Shown piece after piece: positions 17,069 through 27,037 of a DNA stretch of 64,000 nucleotides; the first letter of the stretch is position 1; every line of letters begins with the position of its first letter. The stretch is taken from positions 47,588 to 111,587 of the forward strand of contig CAYJFZ010000005.1 in assembly GCA_964369975.1 (NCBI GenBank), read 5' to 3'. Below the pieces are notes generated by a model. It was not told where the DNA came from, made no database searches, and worked only from the letters and a program-made list of their open reading frames with translations. Position numbers and translations under genes: made by a program. Origin of the DNA: RGIG3102 sp964369975. GTDB lineage: Bacteria > Bacillota > Clostridia > Oscillospirales > Ruminococcaceae.

Positions 17069-18625
17069 TTATTTTGCATATTCTGTTGCACGGCTCTCAC
17101 GAATAACATTTACTTTTATTTGACCTGGGTAATCTAATTCTTTTTCGATTTTTGCTACTATATCCCTTGCCATTAATACAATGTTATCATCATTTACTTC
17201 ATCAGGCTTTACTAAAATCCTAACTTCCCTACCTGCTTGAATAGCAAAACTTTTTTCTACACCGCTAAAGCTATTTGAAATTTCTTCAAGTTTTTCAAGC
17301 CTTTTGATGTAGTTTTCAAGATTTTCTCTTCTTGCGCCTGGTCTTGCAGCACTAATAGCATCAGCTGCTATTACTATGAATGCAAGTGCAGTTTTAGGTT
17401 CAATATCATTGTGATGTGCGTGTACTGCGTGAATAATACTACTATTTTCTTTGTATTTTTTACATACTTCTACACCGATAGAAACATGTGTTCCCTCGTG
17501 CTCGTGGTCAAGGCCTTTTCCTATATCGTGTAAAAGTCCTGCTCTTTTAGCCATATTTATATCAACGCCGAGTTGCGCTGCTATAAGCCCACATAGATAG
17601 CTTACTTCAAGTGAGTGATTTAAAACATTTTGACCATAGCTTGTTCTATATTTTAGTCTACCTATTAATTTTACAAGCTCTGGGTGAACGCCGTGAACGC
17701 CTGCGTCCATAACAGCTTTTTCACCTGCTTTTTTAATTGTTGTTTCAACATCTTTTCTTGATTTTGCTACTGTTTCTTCTATTCTGCCTGGATGGATTCT
17801 TCCATCAGAAATTAATTTTTCTAAAGTAAGCCTTGCTACTTCTCTTCTTATTGGATCAAAGCTTGAAACTGTTATAGCTTCTGGTGTATCATCAATAATT
17901 AAATCAACGCCTGTTGCTGTTTCAAGGGCTCTTATATTCCTACCCTCACGACCAATAATTCTACCCTTCATCTCATCGCTTGGTAAGTCTACAACGCTTA
18001 CAACAGCTTCCTGAGCGTGGTCTGCTGCACATCTTGCTATTGCAAGTGATAGTAAGTCTCTTGCTATTTCATCGCTATCTTCTTTTAATTGTGCTTCGTA
18101 GTGAGTGATTTTCACAGCTTTTTCGTGTGCTAATTGTTCATCAAGACTTTCTAAAATTAATGCTTTTGCAGCATCTGCTGATAGCCCTGAAATTACTTCT
18201 AATTTTTCTACTTGTCTTTGTTTGATTTGTTCTACTTCATCGATTCTTGCTTGAACTAATAGTTCTTTTTGTTTTGCATCTTGTTCTTTTAGTTCTAAGT
18301 TTTCTGTTTTTTTATCGATGTTTTCTTCTTTTTGAGTTAATCTTCTTTCTTGTCTTGAGATTTCGCCTCTTCTTTCTTTGATCTCTTTATCTGCATCTGC
18401 TTTCATTTTAAAAATTTCATCTTTTGCTTCGACCAAAGTTTCTTTTCTTTTTTGTTCTGCTGATTTAATAGCATCATTGATTAGTCTTTTTGCTTCTTGT
18501 TCGGCACTGCCTATTTGTGATTCTGCTTTTTTGCGTCTATAAGAAACACCAAAGGTGAACATAAGTCCGCCTATGATAACTGAACAACCTAATGCTATCA
18601 AGCCGGCTTGCCATGCTTGAATCAT
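17069..18625 (-). CDS. rny: Ribonuclease Y
   Basis: The 518-residue protein is RNase Y, the membrane-anchored endonuclease that starts mRNA decay in many Firmicutes. It shows an N-terminal membrane segment (about residues 5-27), a long charged coiled coil (about 30-200), a KH domain with GRIIGREGRNIRALE, and an HD domain with LLHDIGKGLDHE. The end (PGQIKVNVIRE) is also typical. RNase Y works with the RicA/F/T complex in Bacillus, and ricT is present at 31128. Confidence 0.97.
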   Translation of the reverse strand: MIQAWQAGLIALGCSVIIGGLMFTFGVSYRRKKAESQIGSAEQEAKRLINDAIKSAEQKRKETLVEAKDEIFKMKADADKEIKERRGEISRQERRLTQKEENIDKKTENLELKEQDAKQKELLVQARIDEVEQIKQRQVEKLEVISGLSADAAKALILESLDEQLAHEKAVKITHYEAQLKEDSDEIARDLLSLAIARCAADHAQEAVVSVVDLPSDEMKGRIIGREGRNIRALETATGVDLIIDDTPEAITVSSFDPIRREVARLTLEKLISDGRIHPGRIEETVAKSRKDVETTIKKAGEKAVMDAGVHGVHPELVKLIGRLKYRTSYGQNVLNHSLEVSYLCGLIAAQLGVDINMAKRAGLLHDIGKGLDHEHEGTHVSIGVEVCKKYKENSSIIHAVHAHHNDIEPKTALAFIVIAADAISAARPGARRENLENYIKRLEKLEEISNSFSGVEKSFAIQAGREVRILVKPDEVNDDNIVLMARDIVAKIEKELDYPGQIKVNVIRESRATEYAK

Positions 18626-18755
18626 AATGGTTCTCCTTAAAGTTTATTTGGTTTTTAACCTATAATATATATCAGAAAAATATCTGTAAAATAATAAAAT
18701 TAATTCCCACACTTACTATTGTAAATATATTATGGCTAATTGTCAAGTTTATATG

Positions 18756-18784
18756 TTGACATTGCAAAAAAAAAGTGGTATTAT
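18756..18784 (+). promoter_or_regulatory. Promoter of the thrS T-box transcript
   Basis: A consensus -35 TTGACA (18756-18761), a 17-nt spacer and a -10 TATTAT (18779-18784) place the transcript start near 18791. Confidence 0.9.
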
Positions 18785-18790
18785 GATTTA

Positions 18791-19008
18791 AAGTGTAGAA
18801 GCGGATAAGTCTTTTATTAAAGAATTTTTAGAGAGCCTTTGGTTGGTGAAAAAAGGTAAATTCTAATAAAGGGTACCACCGCCGAGCGGCAAGGTGAACT
18901 TTGCCCGTGCTAAGAGCGTTAATCTTTTTGAGTGGCAACATTTGTTGCAATTCGGGTGGAACCGTGGGTCTTTTAGTCTCATCCCGTTGTGGGGGTGGGC
19001 TTTTTTTA
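18791..19008 (+). ncRNA. T-box leader of thrS (tRNA-Thr sensing)
   Basis: The leader carries an AGAGAG stem I element, a GGTTGGTG segment, an ACC triplet near 18875 that would be the Thr specifier, the T-box core GGGTGGAACCGTGG (18954-18967) and a terminator hairpin (about 18976-19000) with a U-run. It should turn on thrS when tRNA-Thr is uncharged. Confidence 0.92.
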
Positions 19009-19080
19009 TTGAAAAATTTTTCTACTCCTAAACAATAAGTTATATTAAATATAAATAAAATCAAAATGGAGGAATTAAAA

Positions 19081-20982
19081 ATGATTAAAATTATTTTAAA
19101 AGACGGTAGCGAAAGACAGTACGAAAACGGCACTTCTTTTGCCCAAATCGCAAACTCAATTAGCCCTAAATTATTAGAAAGAGCAACTTGCGTTAAAGCT
19201 AATGGCGAAATTAAAGATTTAAGAGCTATCCCAAAAGAGGACACAGCCCTTGAAATACTAACTTTTGATGATGATGAAGGTAAAGGTGCTTACTGGCACA
19301 CAGCTTCACACATCTTAGCGCAAAGCGTTTTAAAGTTAATCCCAGATGCAAAACTGACAATAGGCCCAAGTATTCAAAACGGCTTTTATTATGATATAGA
19401 TACAAAAGAAGTTATATCAGATGAATATTTTGAAAAAATCGAAAAAGAAATGATGAATATAGCTAAAGAGCAATTAGACTTATCTCAATTTTCTTTGCCA
19501 AAAAACGAAGCCTTAGAAATGTATAAAAACAATGAGTATAAAATTCAGCTTATAGAAGAATTAGAAGAAGGCGAAGAAATTTCTTTTTATCAGCAAGGCG
19601 ACTTCATCGACCTTTGTGCAGGGCCTCATTTAATGAATACAAAGAGTATCGGCTGTGTAAAAGTATTAAGTGTTGCTGGCGCTTATTGGAAGGGTGACAG
19701 CGATAACAAAATGCTACAAAGAATTTATGCTATAGCTTTTCCAAAGCAAAAGCAATTAGATGAATACTTACATCTATTAGAAGAAGCAAAAAAACGAGAT
19801 CATAAAAAAATCGGTCGTGAATTAAAATTATTTGAATTTTCTGATTACGCACCTGGTTTTCCATTCTTTTTGCCTCGTGGTATGACTGTTTTCAATTTAT
19901 TAATTGATTATTGGAGAGAAGTTCATAAAAAAAGAAACTATACAGAAATTAAAACTCCTGTTATGCTAAACAGACAATTATGGGAAACATCAGGTCACTG
20001 GTTCCACTACAAAGAAAATATGTACACATCTTCAATTGATGAAACAGACTTTGCAATTAAGCCTATGAACTGCCCTGGTGGTATGATAGCTTATAAAATG
20101 GAGCCTCATTCATATAAAGAGTTGCCAATGAGAGTTGGTGAAATAGGCTTTGTTCACCGCCATGAATTATCAGGGGCTTTAAATGGACTTATGAGAGTTC
20201 GTGCCTTCCATCAAGATGATGCTCATATTTTCATGACAGAAGCGCAAATCTCTGACATCATTAAAGAAACAATAGCTTTATACGATGAAGTGTATACACA
20301 GCTTGGCCTAACTTATAAAATCGAGCTTTCAACAAAGCCAGAAGATTCAATGGGCACACAAGAGCAATGGGATATAGCAACAAAAGGCTTACAAGACGCC
20401 CTTGACGACTTAGGTATCGCTTACCGCATAAACGAAGGCGATGGCGCTTTCTACGGTCCTAAAATCGACTTCCATATCCAAGATGCCCTACAAAGAACAT
20501 GGCAGTGTGGTACTATCCAGCTTGATATGCAACTTCCTGAAAGATTTGAGCTTGAATACACAGGTCAAGACGGTGAAAAACACCGCCCAATTATGCTACA
20601 CCGCACTTGTTATGGTTCTATTGAAAGATTTATCGGTATCTTAATTGAGCATTTCGCAGGCGACTTCCCTGTATGGCTAACACCTACACAGGCAGTAGTT
20701 ATCCCTGTAAGTGAAGCTCATAGCGAGTATGCGCATAAGGTAAAAGATGAGTTAGAAAAAGCTGGTGTGAGAGTTTCAGTTGATGATAGAAACGAAAAAA
20801 TGGGTTATAGAATTCGTGAAAACCAATTACAAAAAGTGCCTTACATGCTTGTAGTTGGCGATAATGAAATCGCAAACAACTCTGTTTCTGTAAGAGATCG
20901 AAAAGAAATTTTATCTGGCGAAATGAATGTTGTAGACTTTAAAGATAATGTTTTAAAACAAAGCAAAGAGCGCTCACTATAA
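19081..20982 (+). CDS. thrS: Threonine--tRNA ligase
   Basis: A 633-residue class II synthetase. The N-terminal TGS domain (IKIILKDGSERQY) is followed by the editing domain with HTASHILAQSV and the catalytic core with NCPGG (zinc Cys), VGEIGFVHRHELSGAL (motif 2) and the C-terminal anticodon-binding fold (VVIPVSEAHSEYA). The start is set at the ATG at 19081 because a GGAGG site overlaps the longer frame's first codons at 19066. It is controlled by the T-box and ends with its own terminator. Confidence 0.97.
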   Translation: MIKIILKDGSERQYENGTSFAQIANSISPKLLERATCVKANGEIKDLRAIPKEDTALEILTFDDDEGKGAYWHTASHILAQSVLKLIPDAKLTIGPSIQNGFYYDIDTKEVISDEYFEKIEKEMMNIAKEQLDLSQFSLPKNEALEMYKNNEYKIQLIEELEEGEEISFYQQGDFIDLCAGPHLMNTKSIGCVKVLSVAGAYWKGDSDNKMLQRIYAIAFPKQKQLDEYLHLLEEAKKRDHKKIGRELKLFEFSDYAPGFPFFLPRGMTVFNLLIDYWREVHKKRNYTEIKTPVMLNRQLWETSGHWFHYKENMYTSSIDETDFAIKPMNCPGGMIAYKMEPHSYKELPMRVGEIGFVHRHELSGALNGLMRVRAFHQDDAHIFMTEAQISDIIKETIALYDEVYTQLGLTYKIELSTKPEDSMGTQEQWDIATKGLQDALDDLGIAYRINEGDGAFYGPKIDFHIQDALQRTWQCGTIQLDMQLPERFELEYTGQDGEKHRPIMLHRTCYGSIERFIGILIEHFAGDFPVWLTPTQAVVIPVSEAHSEYAHKVKDELEKAGVRVSVDDRNEKMGYRIRENQLQKVPYMLVVGDNEIANNSVSVRDRKEILSGEMNVVDFKDNVLKQSKERSL

Positions 20983-20992
20983 TTAAATAAAA

Positions 20993-21027
20993 CAAAAAAA
21001 TGGCTTATTTCTAAGCCATTTTTTTTA
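20993..21027 (+). terminator. Terminator of thrS
   Basis: The stem ATGGCTTA/TAAGCCAT (21000-21019) is followed by eight T residues. Confidence 0.9.
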
Positions 21028-21270
21028 GGAGAATTATATACGAAAACACTGAATATGATGTATTATTATTTACAGATTTTCTACACCTTTAGTATACTAT
21101 TAAAATGTGAATAAAGCTTGTACTATTCTTGTTTAAAAAGTAAAACATCTCTTTTTCACATTTTTATTATAAAAATTTATTAAAAATATTATATCAATAC
21201 AATTTTAAAAAAACAAATAAATTAACTTATTGTTTTAATTTTTTAATAATTTATCAAAAAATACTATAAT

Positions 21271-21303
21271 AAAATGACACTACAAAAGTAGTGTCATTTT
21301 TTA
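21271..21303 (-). terminator. Terminator of the htrA operon
   Basis: A perfect stem AATGACACTAC/GTAGTGTCATT with AAAA loop lies 16 nt beyond the htrA stop, with T-rich flanks on both strands. The stretch from 21028 to 21270 has no visible gene. Confidence 0.85.
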
Positions 21304-21318
21304 TATAAGTAATTAATA

Positions 21319-22461
21319 TTACGGCTCTTGCTGGCTTAATATAACTTCTACAGCTATAGTCTCGCCTGTTGATGAGCGGTAAATTTCAAGTGGGAATAAA
21401 TCTCCTGGTTTATATTTATCAAGCTCGTCTATTAAATCATTTGTAGTTAGTATCTCTACTCCATTTGCTTTAATAATTACATCGCCTTCTAAGATACCTT
21501 TATTGTTTAAATCACTTGTTTCATCTATTGAATTTATAAATATGCCACTGCTCGGTAAGTTGTTCATAGGGCCGTTTGTTTCATTTAATTCAAAAACAGT
21601 AACACCTAAAACAGCCCTATCGGCAACAAAGCCATTTTCAATAAGACTTTGTATTATCGGTATCGCTTCATTAATTGGTATAGCAAAGCCTATTCCCTCA
21701 AAATCAATATCGGCAATTTTTGAAGAAGTAATACCCACTACCTGACCATAGCTATTAAATAAAGGACCACCTGAGTTACCAGGGTTTACAGCTGCATCTA
21801 CTTGGATTAATTCTATGCTTCTACTATTATCATCAATTTCTCTATTTAAGCCAGAGATAACGCCTTGAGTTAAAGTATTTGATAAGCCGCCAGGATTTCC
21901 TATAACTATCGCTGTCTGGCCTACTTTTAAATCATCACTACTGCCAAACTCTGCCGGCTCAAGCTCTACACCTTCTACTTTTATAACAGCTATATCTGTA
22001 AGCTCATCTGAGCCTATAATAGTAGCAGAAGCCTGCTGAGAATTATAAAACTCAACATTTACTCCAGTACCACCCTCTAAAACATGGGCATTTGTTATTA
22101 TATATCCGTCCTCGCTCATTACTATTCCTGTACCTGAGCTTATAGGAGATAAGTCATTTCCTTCATAAACAGTGATTTCTACTATCGAAGGAGTAACTTT
22201 TTCATATATTGATTCTGTCGTATAACCAGTGCCAGCAAAATCTGGTATTGGTTGCAAGTCAATAATTGGCTGCCCATCGACTATCGTATTATCATCGCTA
22301 TCATTATTAAAAATATTAAGCAAAAAATTTGGAGTATAGCTAATATAGTTGCCAGTTCTGCCAACTACTAAACCAAATGAAAAAGGTATTAAAATTATAA
22401 TCAACATTAAGACTATTTTCCCAAAATGTTTTTTCTTTTTGCCAGTATTTCTCTCACTCAT
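21319..22461 (-). CDS. htrA: HtrA/DegP-type membrane-anchored serine protease with PDZ domain
   Basis: This 380-residue protein has a cytoplasmic tail, one membrane segment (about residues 15-35), a trypsin-like domain with the triad His (ITNAHVLEGG), Asp (ELTDIAVIKV) and Ser (NPGNSGGPLFNS), and a C-terminal PDZ domain (SIDETSDLNNKGILEGDVIIKANG). It degrades or refolds damaged extracytoplasmic proteins. The start is set at the ATG at 22461 because a GAGGTG site precedes it by 6 nt. It follows the kinase/regulator pair on the same strand, which recalls CssRS-HtrA. Confidence 0.93.
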   Translation of the reverse strand: MSERNTGKKKKHFGKIVLMLIIILIPFSFGLVVGRTGNYISYTPNFLLNIFNNDSDDNTIVDGQPIIDLQPIPDFAGTGYTTESIYEKVTPSIVEITVYEGNDLSPISSGTGIVMSEDGYIITNAHVLEGGTGVNVEFYNSQQASATIIGSDELTDIAVIKVEGVELEPAEFGSSDDLKVGQTAIVIGNPGGLSNTLTQGVISGLNREIDDNSRSIELIQVDAAVNPGNSGGPLFNSYGQVVGITSSKIADIDFEGIGFAIPINEAIPIIQSLIENGFVADRAVLGVTVFELNETNGPMNNLPSSGIFINSIDETSDLNNKGILEGDVIIKANGVEILTTNDLIDELDKYKPGDLFPLEIYRSSTGETIAVEVILSQQEP

Positions 22462-22620
22462 ATACATCACCTCTTTTTTATCGTATTATTATCTTAACTT
22501 TTATTTGTGAAAATTCTTTGATTGCAAGACTGTTAAAATATATATTTCTCATTTTTTTCACTTTTATAAACTCTTAATATTATACTATAAATATCACTGG
22601 TTAATACTATTATTCATAGT

Positions 22621-24084
22621 TTATTTTTTCGAGGAGGTATTTTGAGCCATCATATTTTGATTCATCGGTAGAGTTACTATAAATTCTGTATATCTTGAAA
22701 CAACGCTTTTCACTTCAATTTTACCACCTATTTTAGTAAGTAATGTCTGCACTATAAACAAACCTATACCTGCACCTTTTTTATTAATACTCCTACTTTT
22801 ATCAGACTTATAAAATCTTTCAAAAATATACGGAATATCTTTTTTAGGTATGCCCTCGCCTGTGTTTCTAATTCTTATTACAACATTATCTTGCGCCTTT
22901 GGTTTTTTTACATCTAATAAAATTTCTCCGTTTTTAGGAGTGAATTTTACTGCATTATTATAGATGTTATATATAATTTGATGCACAATATCAGCATCAG
23001 TATAAATATTTAATGGCTGAGGCTCAAAACCTTTAATTGTAATATTTTTTTCTTCTACTTCACTTTCGTGACCTAATACTATTGTTGAAATAGTATCCCA
23101 AATATCATAAGTTGCCATATTGTATTCATAGTTTTCTTCTTGCGCTTTTGACATTTCAAGCATACTGTTAGTAAGTCTTGCAAGTCTTCCTATTTCATCA
23201 CTTACAATTTTTAAGTATTTATCTTGCTCATTTGTCTGTATCGTTCCATCTAAAATACCATCAATAAAGCCTTTAATGCTCGTCATCGGTGTTCTTAGCT
23301 CATGCGATATATTCGCTATAAAGTTAGACTGTGACTCCTCGTTATTTTCAACAAAGCTTGCCATAGCATTAAATGTTTCTGATAGTTGAGTAATCTCTGC
23401 TGCGCCTTTTTTTACATCAACCCTTGCTGAGAAATTACCAAGGCTGAATTCTTTAGCTGCATCTGATACTTTTTCAATAGGGTTAATTATCCTTGAAGTT
23501 AAGAAAAACGATACAGCATTAGCAATTATCAAAACAAAGCCCGCTGCAAAAATAAATATCGCAGTAAGGGACTCTAAGAATAAAGAAATAGTATCACTTT
23601 TTGAAGAAACACGCACAAAACCTATATGCTCTTTGTTTGAATTAATTATATCATACATAAGCATATACGAGTCTGTTTCTTCATTTTCACTAAGCACCAT
23701 TTCAAAAGTTATCCCCTCGCCCTCTTCTTGAAGCGAGGTTAAAAAATCTACTCCGGCTTGTCTGTTTTCTATTATTTCACAACTTGAATTTGAGCTGCAT
23801 ACTAAGCCTTCGTCCTGCGTATTATAAATATGCACAAGGCTATCAGTACTGCTTGAAATGACAAACAAATTGTAAAGCAAATCATCTGCTTTTACACTGT
23901 CTTCTTTTATAAAAGTATTCATAGCAGAAAGACTTGTCTGCGCCGTTTGCATTAAAATCTGTCTGCTTTCATTTACAAAATAATTATTTGTAAAATACAT
24001 AAACACAGTACCTAAAACTCCAAGGGTTAATATCATTATCCCTGTAAAAGCTAAGAAGAACTGCGAAGCTATACCTCTTTTCAT
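22621..24084 (-). CDS. Membrane sensor histidine kinase
   Basis: The 487-residue protein has two membrane segments flanking an extracytoplasmic sensor of about 140 residues (with a CSSNSSCE cysteine pair), a HAMP domain, a HisKA domain with the phospho-acceptor in NISHELRTPMTSIKG, and an ATPase domain with N-box (YNIYNNAVKFTP) and GxGIGLFIV G-box. The ATG at 24084 is preferred over a GTG two codons upstream. It is encoded 91 nt after the response regulator gene and should phosphorylate it. Its signal is unknown; the htrA neighbour suggests envelope stress. Confidence 0.92.
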   Translation of the reverse strand: MKRGIASQFFLAFTGIMILTLGVLGTVFMYFTNNYFVNESRQILMQTAQTSLSAMNTFIKEDSVKADDLLYNLFVISSSTDSLVHIYNTQDEGLVCSSNSSCEIIENRQAGVDFLTSLQEEGEGITFEMVLSENEETDSYMLMYDIINSNKEHIGFVRVSSKSDTISLFLESLTAIFIFAAGFVLIIANAVSFFLTSRIINPIEKVSDAAKEFSLGNFSARVDVKKGAAEITQLSETFNAMASFVENNEESQSNFIANISHELRTPMTSIKGFIDGILDGTIQTNEQDKYLKIVSDEIGRLARLTNSMLEMSKAQEENYEYNMATYDIWDTISTIVLGHESEVEEKNITIKGFEPQPLNIYTDADIVHQIIYNIYNNAVKFTPKNGEILLDVKKPKAQDNVVIRIRNTGEGIPKKDIPYIFERFYKSDKSRSINKKGAGIGLFIVQTLLTKIGGKIEVKSVVSRYTEFIVTLPMNQNMMAQNTSSKK

Positions 24085-24175
24085 ACTCACCTTTTAATTA
24101 TTATAATTAAAAAAGTTTTAAAGTGTATTTTAGTTTAAAACAACACTTACACTTTAAAACTTTAATTTACTTAAA

Positions 24176-24874
24176 TTATTTTTCTTCTACTTCAAATTTG
24201 TAGCCAACGCCCCAAACAGTTTTAAGGCTCCATTTTTCAGATACGCCCTCAAGTTTTTCTCTTAGTCTTTTGATGTGCACATCTATTGTTCTACTATCGC
24301 CATAGTATTCAAAACCCCACACCTCATCAAGCAATACATCTCTTGTAAAAACCTTGTTTGGATTTTTTGCAAGATAATATAATAGCTCTAATTCTTTAGG
24401 CGGAGTATCTACTACCATTTCATTTACTTTTAATTCGTATTTAGTTAAATTCACAGCTAAATTTTCAAAATAAAGAGCGCCTGTATTATCGCTTTGCGGT
24501 TTTGAAGGATTACTTCGTCTTAATACAGCTTTAATTCTTGCTACTACCTCTTTTGTATCAAAAGGTTTTACAATATAATCATCAGCACCAAGCTCTAAGC
24601 CTAACACCTTATCAAAAGTCTCACCCTTTGCAGTTAAAACTATTATAGGTGTCTCGCCTTTAGCTCTTATTCTTCTGCTTGCTTCCCAGCCATCGACATT
24701 CGGCATCATTACATCCATAAGCACTAAGTCGATATGAGTTTGAGAATAAATATCAATAGCTTCTTGTCCATCATTTGCAGTCCTTGTTTCATATCCTTCT
24801 TTTTCTAAGTATAAACGCAACAATTCGCAAATATTTTTGTCATCATCAACAATCAAAATTTTAATTTTACTCAT
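24176..24874 (-). CDS. OmpR/PhoB-family response regulator
   Basis: A 232-residue regulator: receiver domain with the acidic pocket VDDD, the phospho-acceptor Asp54 (VLMDVMMP), the Thr/Lys switch (VLTAKGE), and a C-terminal winged helix (YYGDSRTIDVHIKRLREKL). It has an AGGAGG site and leads the kinase and htrA genes on the same strand. Confidence 0.95.
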   Translation of the reverse strand: MSKIKILIVDDDKNICELLRLYLEKEGYETRTANDGQEAIDIYSQTHIDLVLMDVMMPNVDGWEASRRIRAKGETPIIVLTAKGETFDKVLGLELGADDYIVKPFDTKEVVARIKAVLRRSNPSKPQSDNTGALYFENLAVNLTKYELKVNEMVVDTPPKELELLYYLAKNPNKVFTRDVLLDEVWGFEYYGDSRTIDVHIKRLREKLEGVSEKWSLKTVWGVGYKFEVEEK

Positions 24875-25207
24875 TATATACCCCTCCTACGATGAGAAAA
24901 GTTTTATTTTTAAAAACTTGAGTAAGAGATGTGTTAAAATGTAAAGAATTAATCATTGTAAAAATTAGTTTTTATTCTAATAATATCGTTACATCTATTA
25001 TACAACATAAATCAAAATATGAAAAGACTTTTTTTATAAAAATATAATCTTGTTATATATAATAAAATGTGTTATACTCAAAATCGATGATATTTTTGTC
25101 AATTATTTATAAATTTTACTTGTATTTTTCTTATAAATTCACAAGTATGAATTAAAGGTTTTTTACATAAAATCAAAAAATTATTACTTAAAATAAAGAG
25201 GTGTCTT
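24875..25207. other. Divergent promoter region between the response regulator and ychF
   Basis: No gene is visible. The stretch must hold divergent promoters. The sequence is AT-rich and I see no clear riboswitch. Confidence 0.5.
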
Positions 25208-26305
25208 ATGAAATTAGGAATAGTAGGGCTTCCGAATGTCGGAAAAAGCACACTTTTCAACGCAATAACAAACGCTGGTGCACAAAGTGCAAATTTTCCT
25301 TTTTGTACAATCGAGCCAAATGTAGGTATGGTAGCTGTACCTGATGAAAGATTAGATAGACTAAGCGAGATTTACTCGCCTAAAAAATACACTCCGGCAA
25401 CAATTGAATTTGTTGACATTGCAGGCCTTGTAAAAGGTGCAAGTCAGGGCGAAGGCCTTGGTAATAAATTCTTAAGTCATATAAGAGAAGTTGATGCTAT
25501 CATTCATATGGTTCGTTGTTTTGACAGCGATGATATTATCCATGTTGAGGGCAGTGTTGATCCATTAAGGGATATAGAAACTATCGATTTAGAATTAATT
25601 TTATCAGACTTAGAGATAGTGCAAAGAAGAATAGATAGAACAAACAAGGCTTTAAAAGGCGATAAATCTTTAAATGATTTACTAACAATGCTTAAAAGAT
25701 TAGAAACGCATTTAAGCGAGGGTAAAAATGCAAGGGGCTTTGAAACCCTTTCAGATAACGAAGAAGCTTGGCTAATAGAGATGCCAATGCTATCAGCAAA
25801 GCCTGTAATTTATGCTTGCAACTTATCAGAAGATGATTTATTAAACGGAATAGATGAAAATAAATACTTCCCAATAGTACAAGAAAAAGCACAAAAAGAC
25901 AGTAGTGCTTGCCTTGCAATCTGTGCAAAAATAGAAGAAGATGTAAACGGCTTGTCAAAAGAAGAAAAGCAAGAATTCCTACAAGAATTAGGTCTTGAAA
26001 TTTCAGGACTTGATAACTTAATCAAAGCAAGTTACTCTTTATTAGGCCTTATCAGCTACCTTACAGCCGGAGTTGAGGAAGTAAGGGCGTGGACAATTAA
26101 AAAAGGCACAAAGGCACCGGGTGCCGCAGGTAAAATCCACTCCGACTTTGAAAGGGGCTTTATAAGAGCAGAAGTTGTAGCCTTTAGCGATTTAGATGAA
26201 TTAAACACCATGGCAGCGGCAAAAGAAAAAGGCCTTGTAAGAAGCGAGGGCAAAGAATACATTGTAAAAGATGGCGATGTTATCTTATTTAGATTTAATG
26301 TTTAA
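25208..26305 (+). CDS. ychF: Redox-regulated ATPase YchF (Obg-like)
   Basis: The 365-residue protein has the P-loop GLPNVGKSTLFNAIT, the switch FPFCTIEPN, the DIAGLVKGA box, and the ATP-selective NLSE in place of the GTP-type NKxD (YACNLSEDD). A coiled-coil region and a C-terminal TGS domain (RAWTIKKGTKAPGAAGKIHSDF) complete the fold. YchF binds ribosomes and affects stress responses. An AAAGAGGTG site precedes the start. mtnN follows after 9 nt, so the two may be co-transcribed. Confidence 0.97.
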   Translation: MKLGIVGLPNVGKSTLFNAITNAGAQSANFPFCTIEPNVGMVAVPDERLDRLSEIYSPKKYTPATIEFVDIAGLVKGASQGEGLGNKFLSHIREVDAIIHMVRCFDSDDIIHVEGSVDPLRDIETIDLELILSDLEIVQRRIDRTNKALKGDKSLNDLLTMLKRLETHLSEGKNARGFETLSDNEEAWLIEMPMLSAKPVIYACNLSEDDLLNGIDENKYFPIVQEKAQKDSSACLAICAKIEEDVNGLSKEEKQEFLQELGLEISGLDNLIKASYSLLGLISYLTAGVEEVRAWTIKKGTKAPGAAGKIHSDFERGFIRAEVVAFSDLDELNTMAAAKEKGLVRSEGKEYIVKDGDVILFRFNV

Positions 26306-26314
26306 GGAGTTAAT

Positions 26315-27001
26315 ATGAAAACAATTGCAGTAATCGGCGCAATGCCAACAGAAGTAAGCCTTTTAAAAAATCGTTTAAGCGATGTAAGACAAGAAAATAT
26401 TGCAGGTCTTAATATTTTCATCGGCACTCTACACTCAAAAACAGTCCTTGTGTGCCAAAGTGGTATGGGCAAAGTAGCAGCAGGTGCAGCAGCACAAGTA
26501 TTAATAACGAAATACGGTATAGATGCTTTAATAAATTCAGGAATAGCAGGCAATATGTCAAGTGAAATAACAGTGGGCGATGTAGTAATTTCAAAAGAGG
26601 TTTTATATCATGATGCCCAGCTTGATATGATTAGTCAGCATTACCCACATCTTGAAAGCTACACAGCAAAAGATGAATTAATCGCTGCGGCAAAAAAGGC
26701 TTGCCAAGATACAGATACAAAGTTTTTAGTAGGTAAAATAGCAACAGGTGATAAGTTCATCGGTGATAGCAAAACAAAAAAAGAAATCAACGACTTTTGT
26801 AATCCTGACTGCGTTGAAATGGAAGGCGCCGCCATAGCTCATATTTGTTCTAAAAATGATATTCCTTTTGTGATAATAAGGGCGATGAGCGATGATGCAG
26901 ATGAAAAAGCTCATGATGAGCTTGTAGTAAAGCAGTTTGACACTCAAGAATACTGCGATAAAGCAGCTGACATTTGCGAGTTATGTATTAAATATATATA
27001 A
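26315..27001 (+). CDS. mtnN: 5'-methylthioadenosine/S-adenosylhomocysteine nucleosidase
   Basis: A 228-residue MTAN that cleaves adenine from MTA and SAH in methionine salvage and methylation recycling. Typical motifs are AMPTEVSLLKNRL at the start, GMGKVAAGAAAQVLI, NSGIAG, VEMEGAAIAH (purine and ribose binding) and IRAMSDDAD with the catalytic Asp. It overlaps the ychF transcript and ends at a bidirectional terminator. Confidence 0.95.
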   Translation: MKTIAVIGAMPTEVSLLKNRLSDVRQENIAGLNIFIGTLHSKTVLVCQSGMGKVAAGAAAQVLITKYGIDALINSGIAGNMSSEITVGDVVISKEVLYHDAQLDMISQHYPHLESYTAKDELIAAAKKACQDTDTKFLVGKIATGDKFIGDSKTKKEINDFCNPDCVEMEGAAIAHICSKNDIPFVIIRAMSDDADEKAHDELVVKQFDTQEYCDKAADICELCIKYI

Positions 27002-27003
27002 AT

Positions 27004-27037
27004 AAAAAACAGTGTGAATTTTCACACTGTTTTTTTA
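27004..27037. terminator. Bidirectional terminator between mtnN and the VanZ-like gene
   Basis: The stem ACAGTGTGAA/TTCACACTGT (27009-27030) has A and T runs on both sides. Confidence 0.9.
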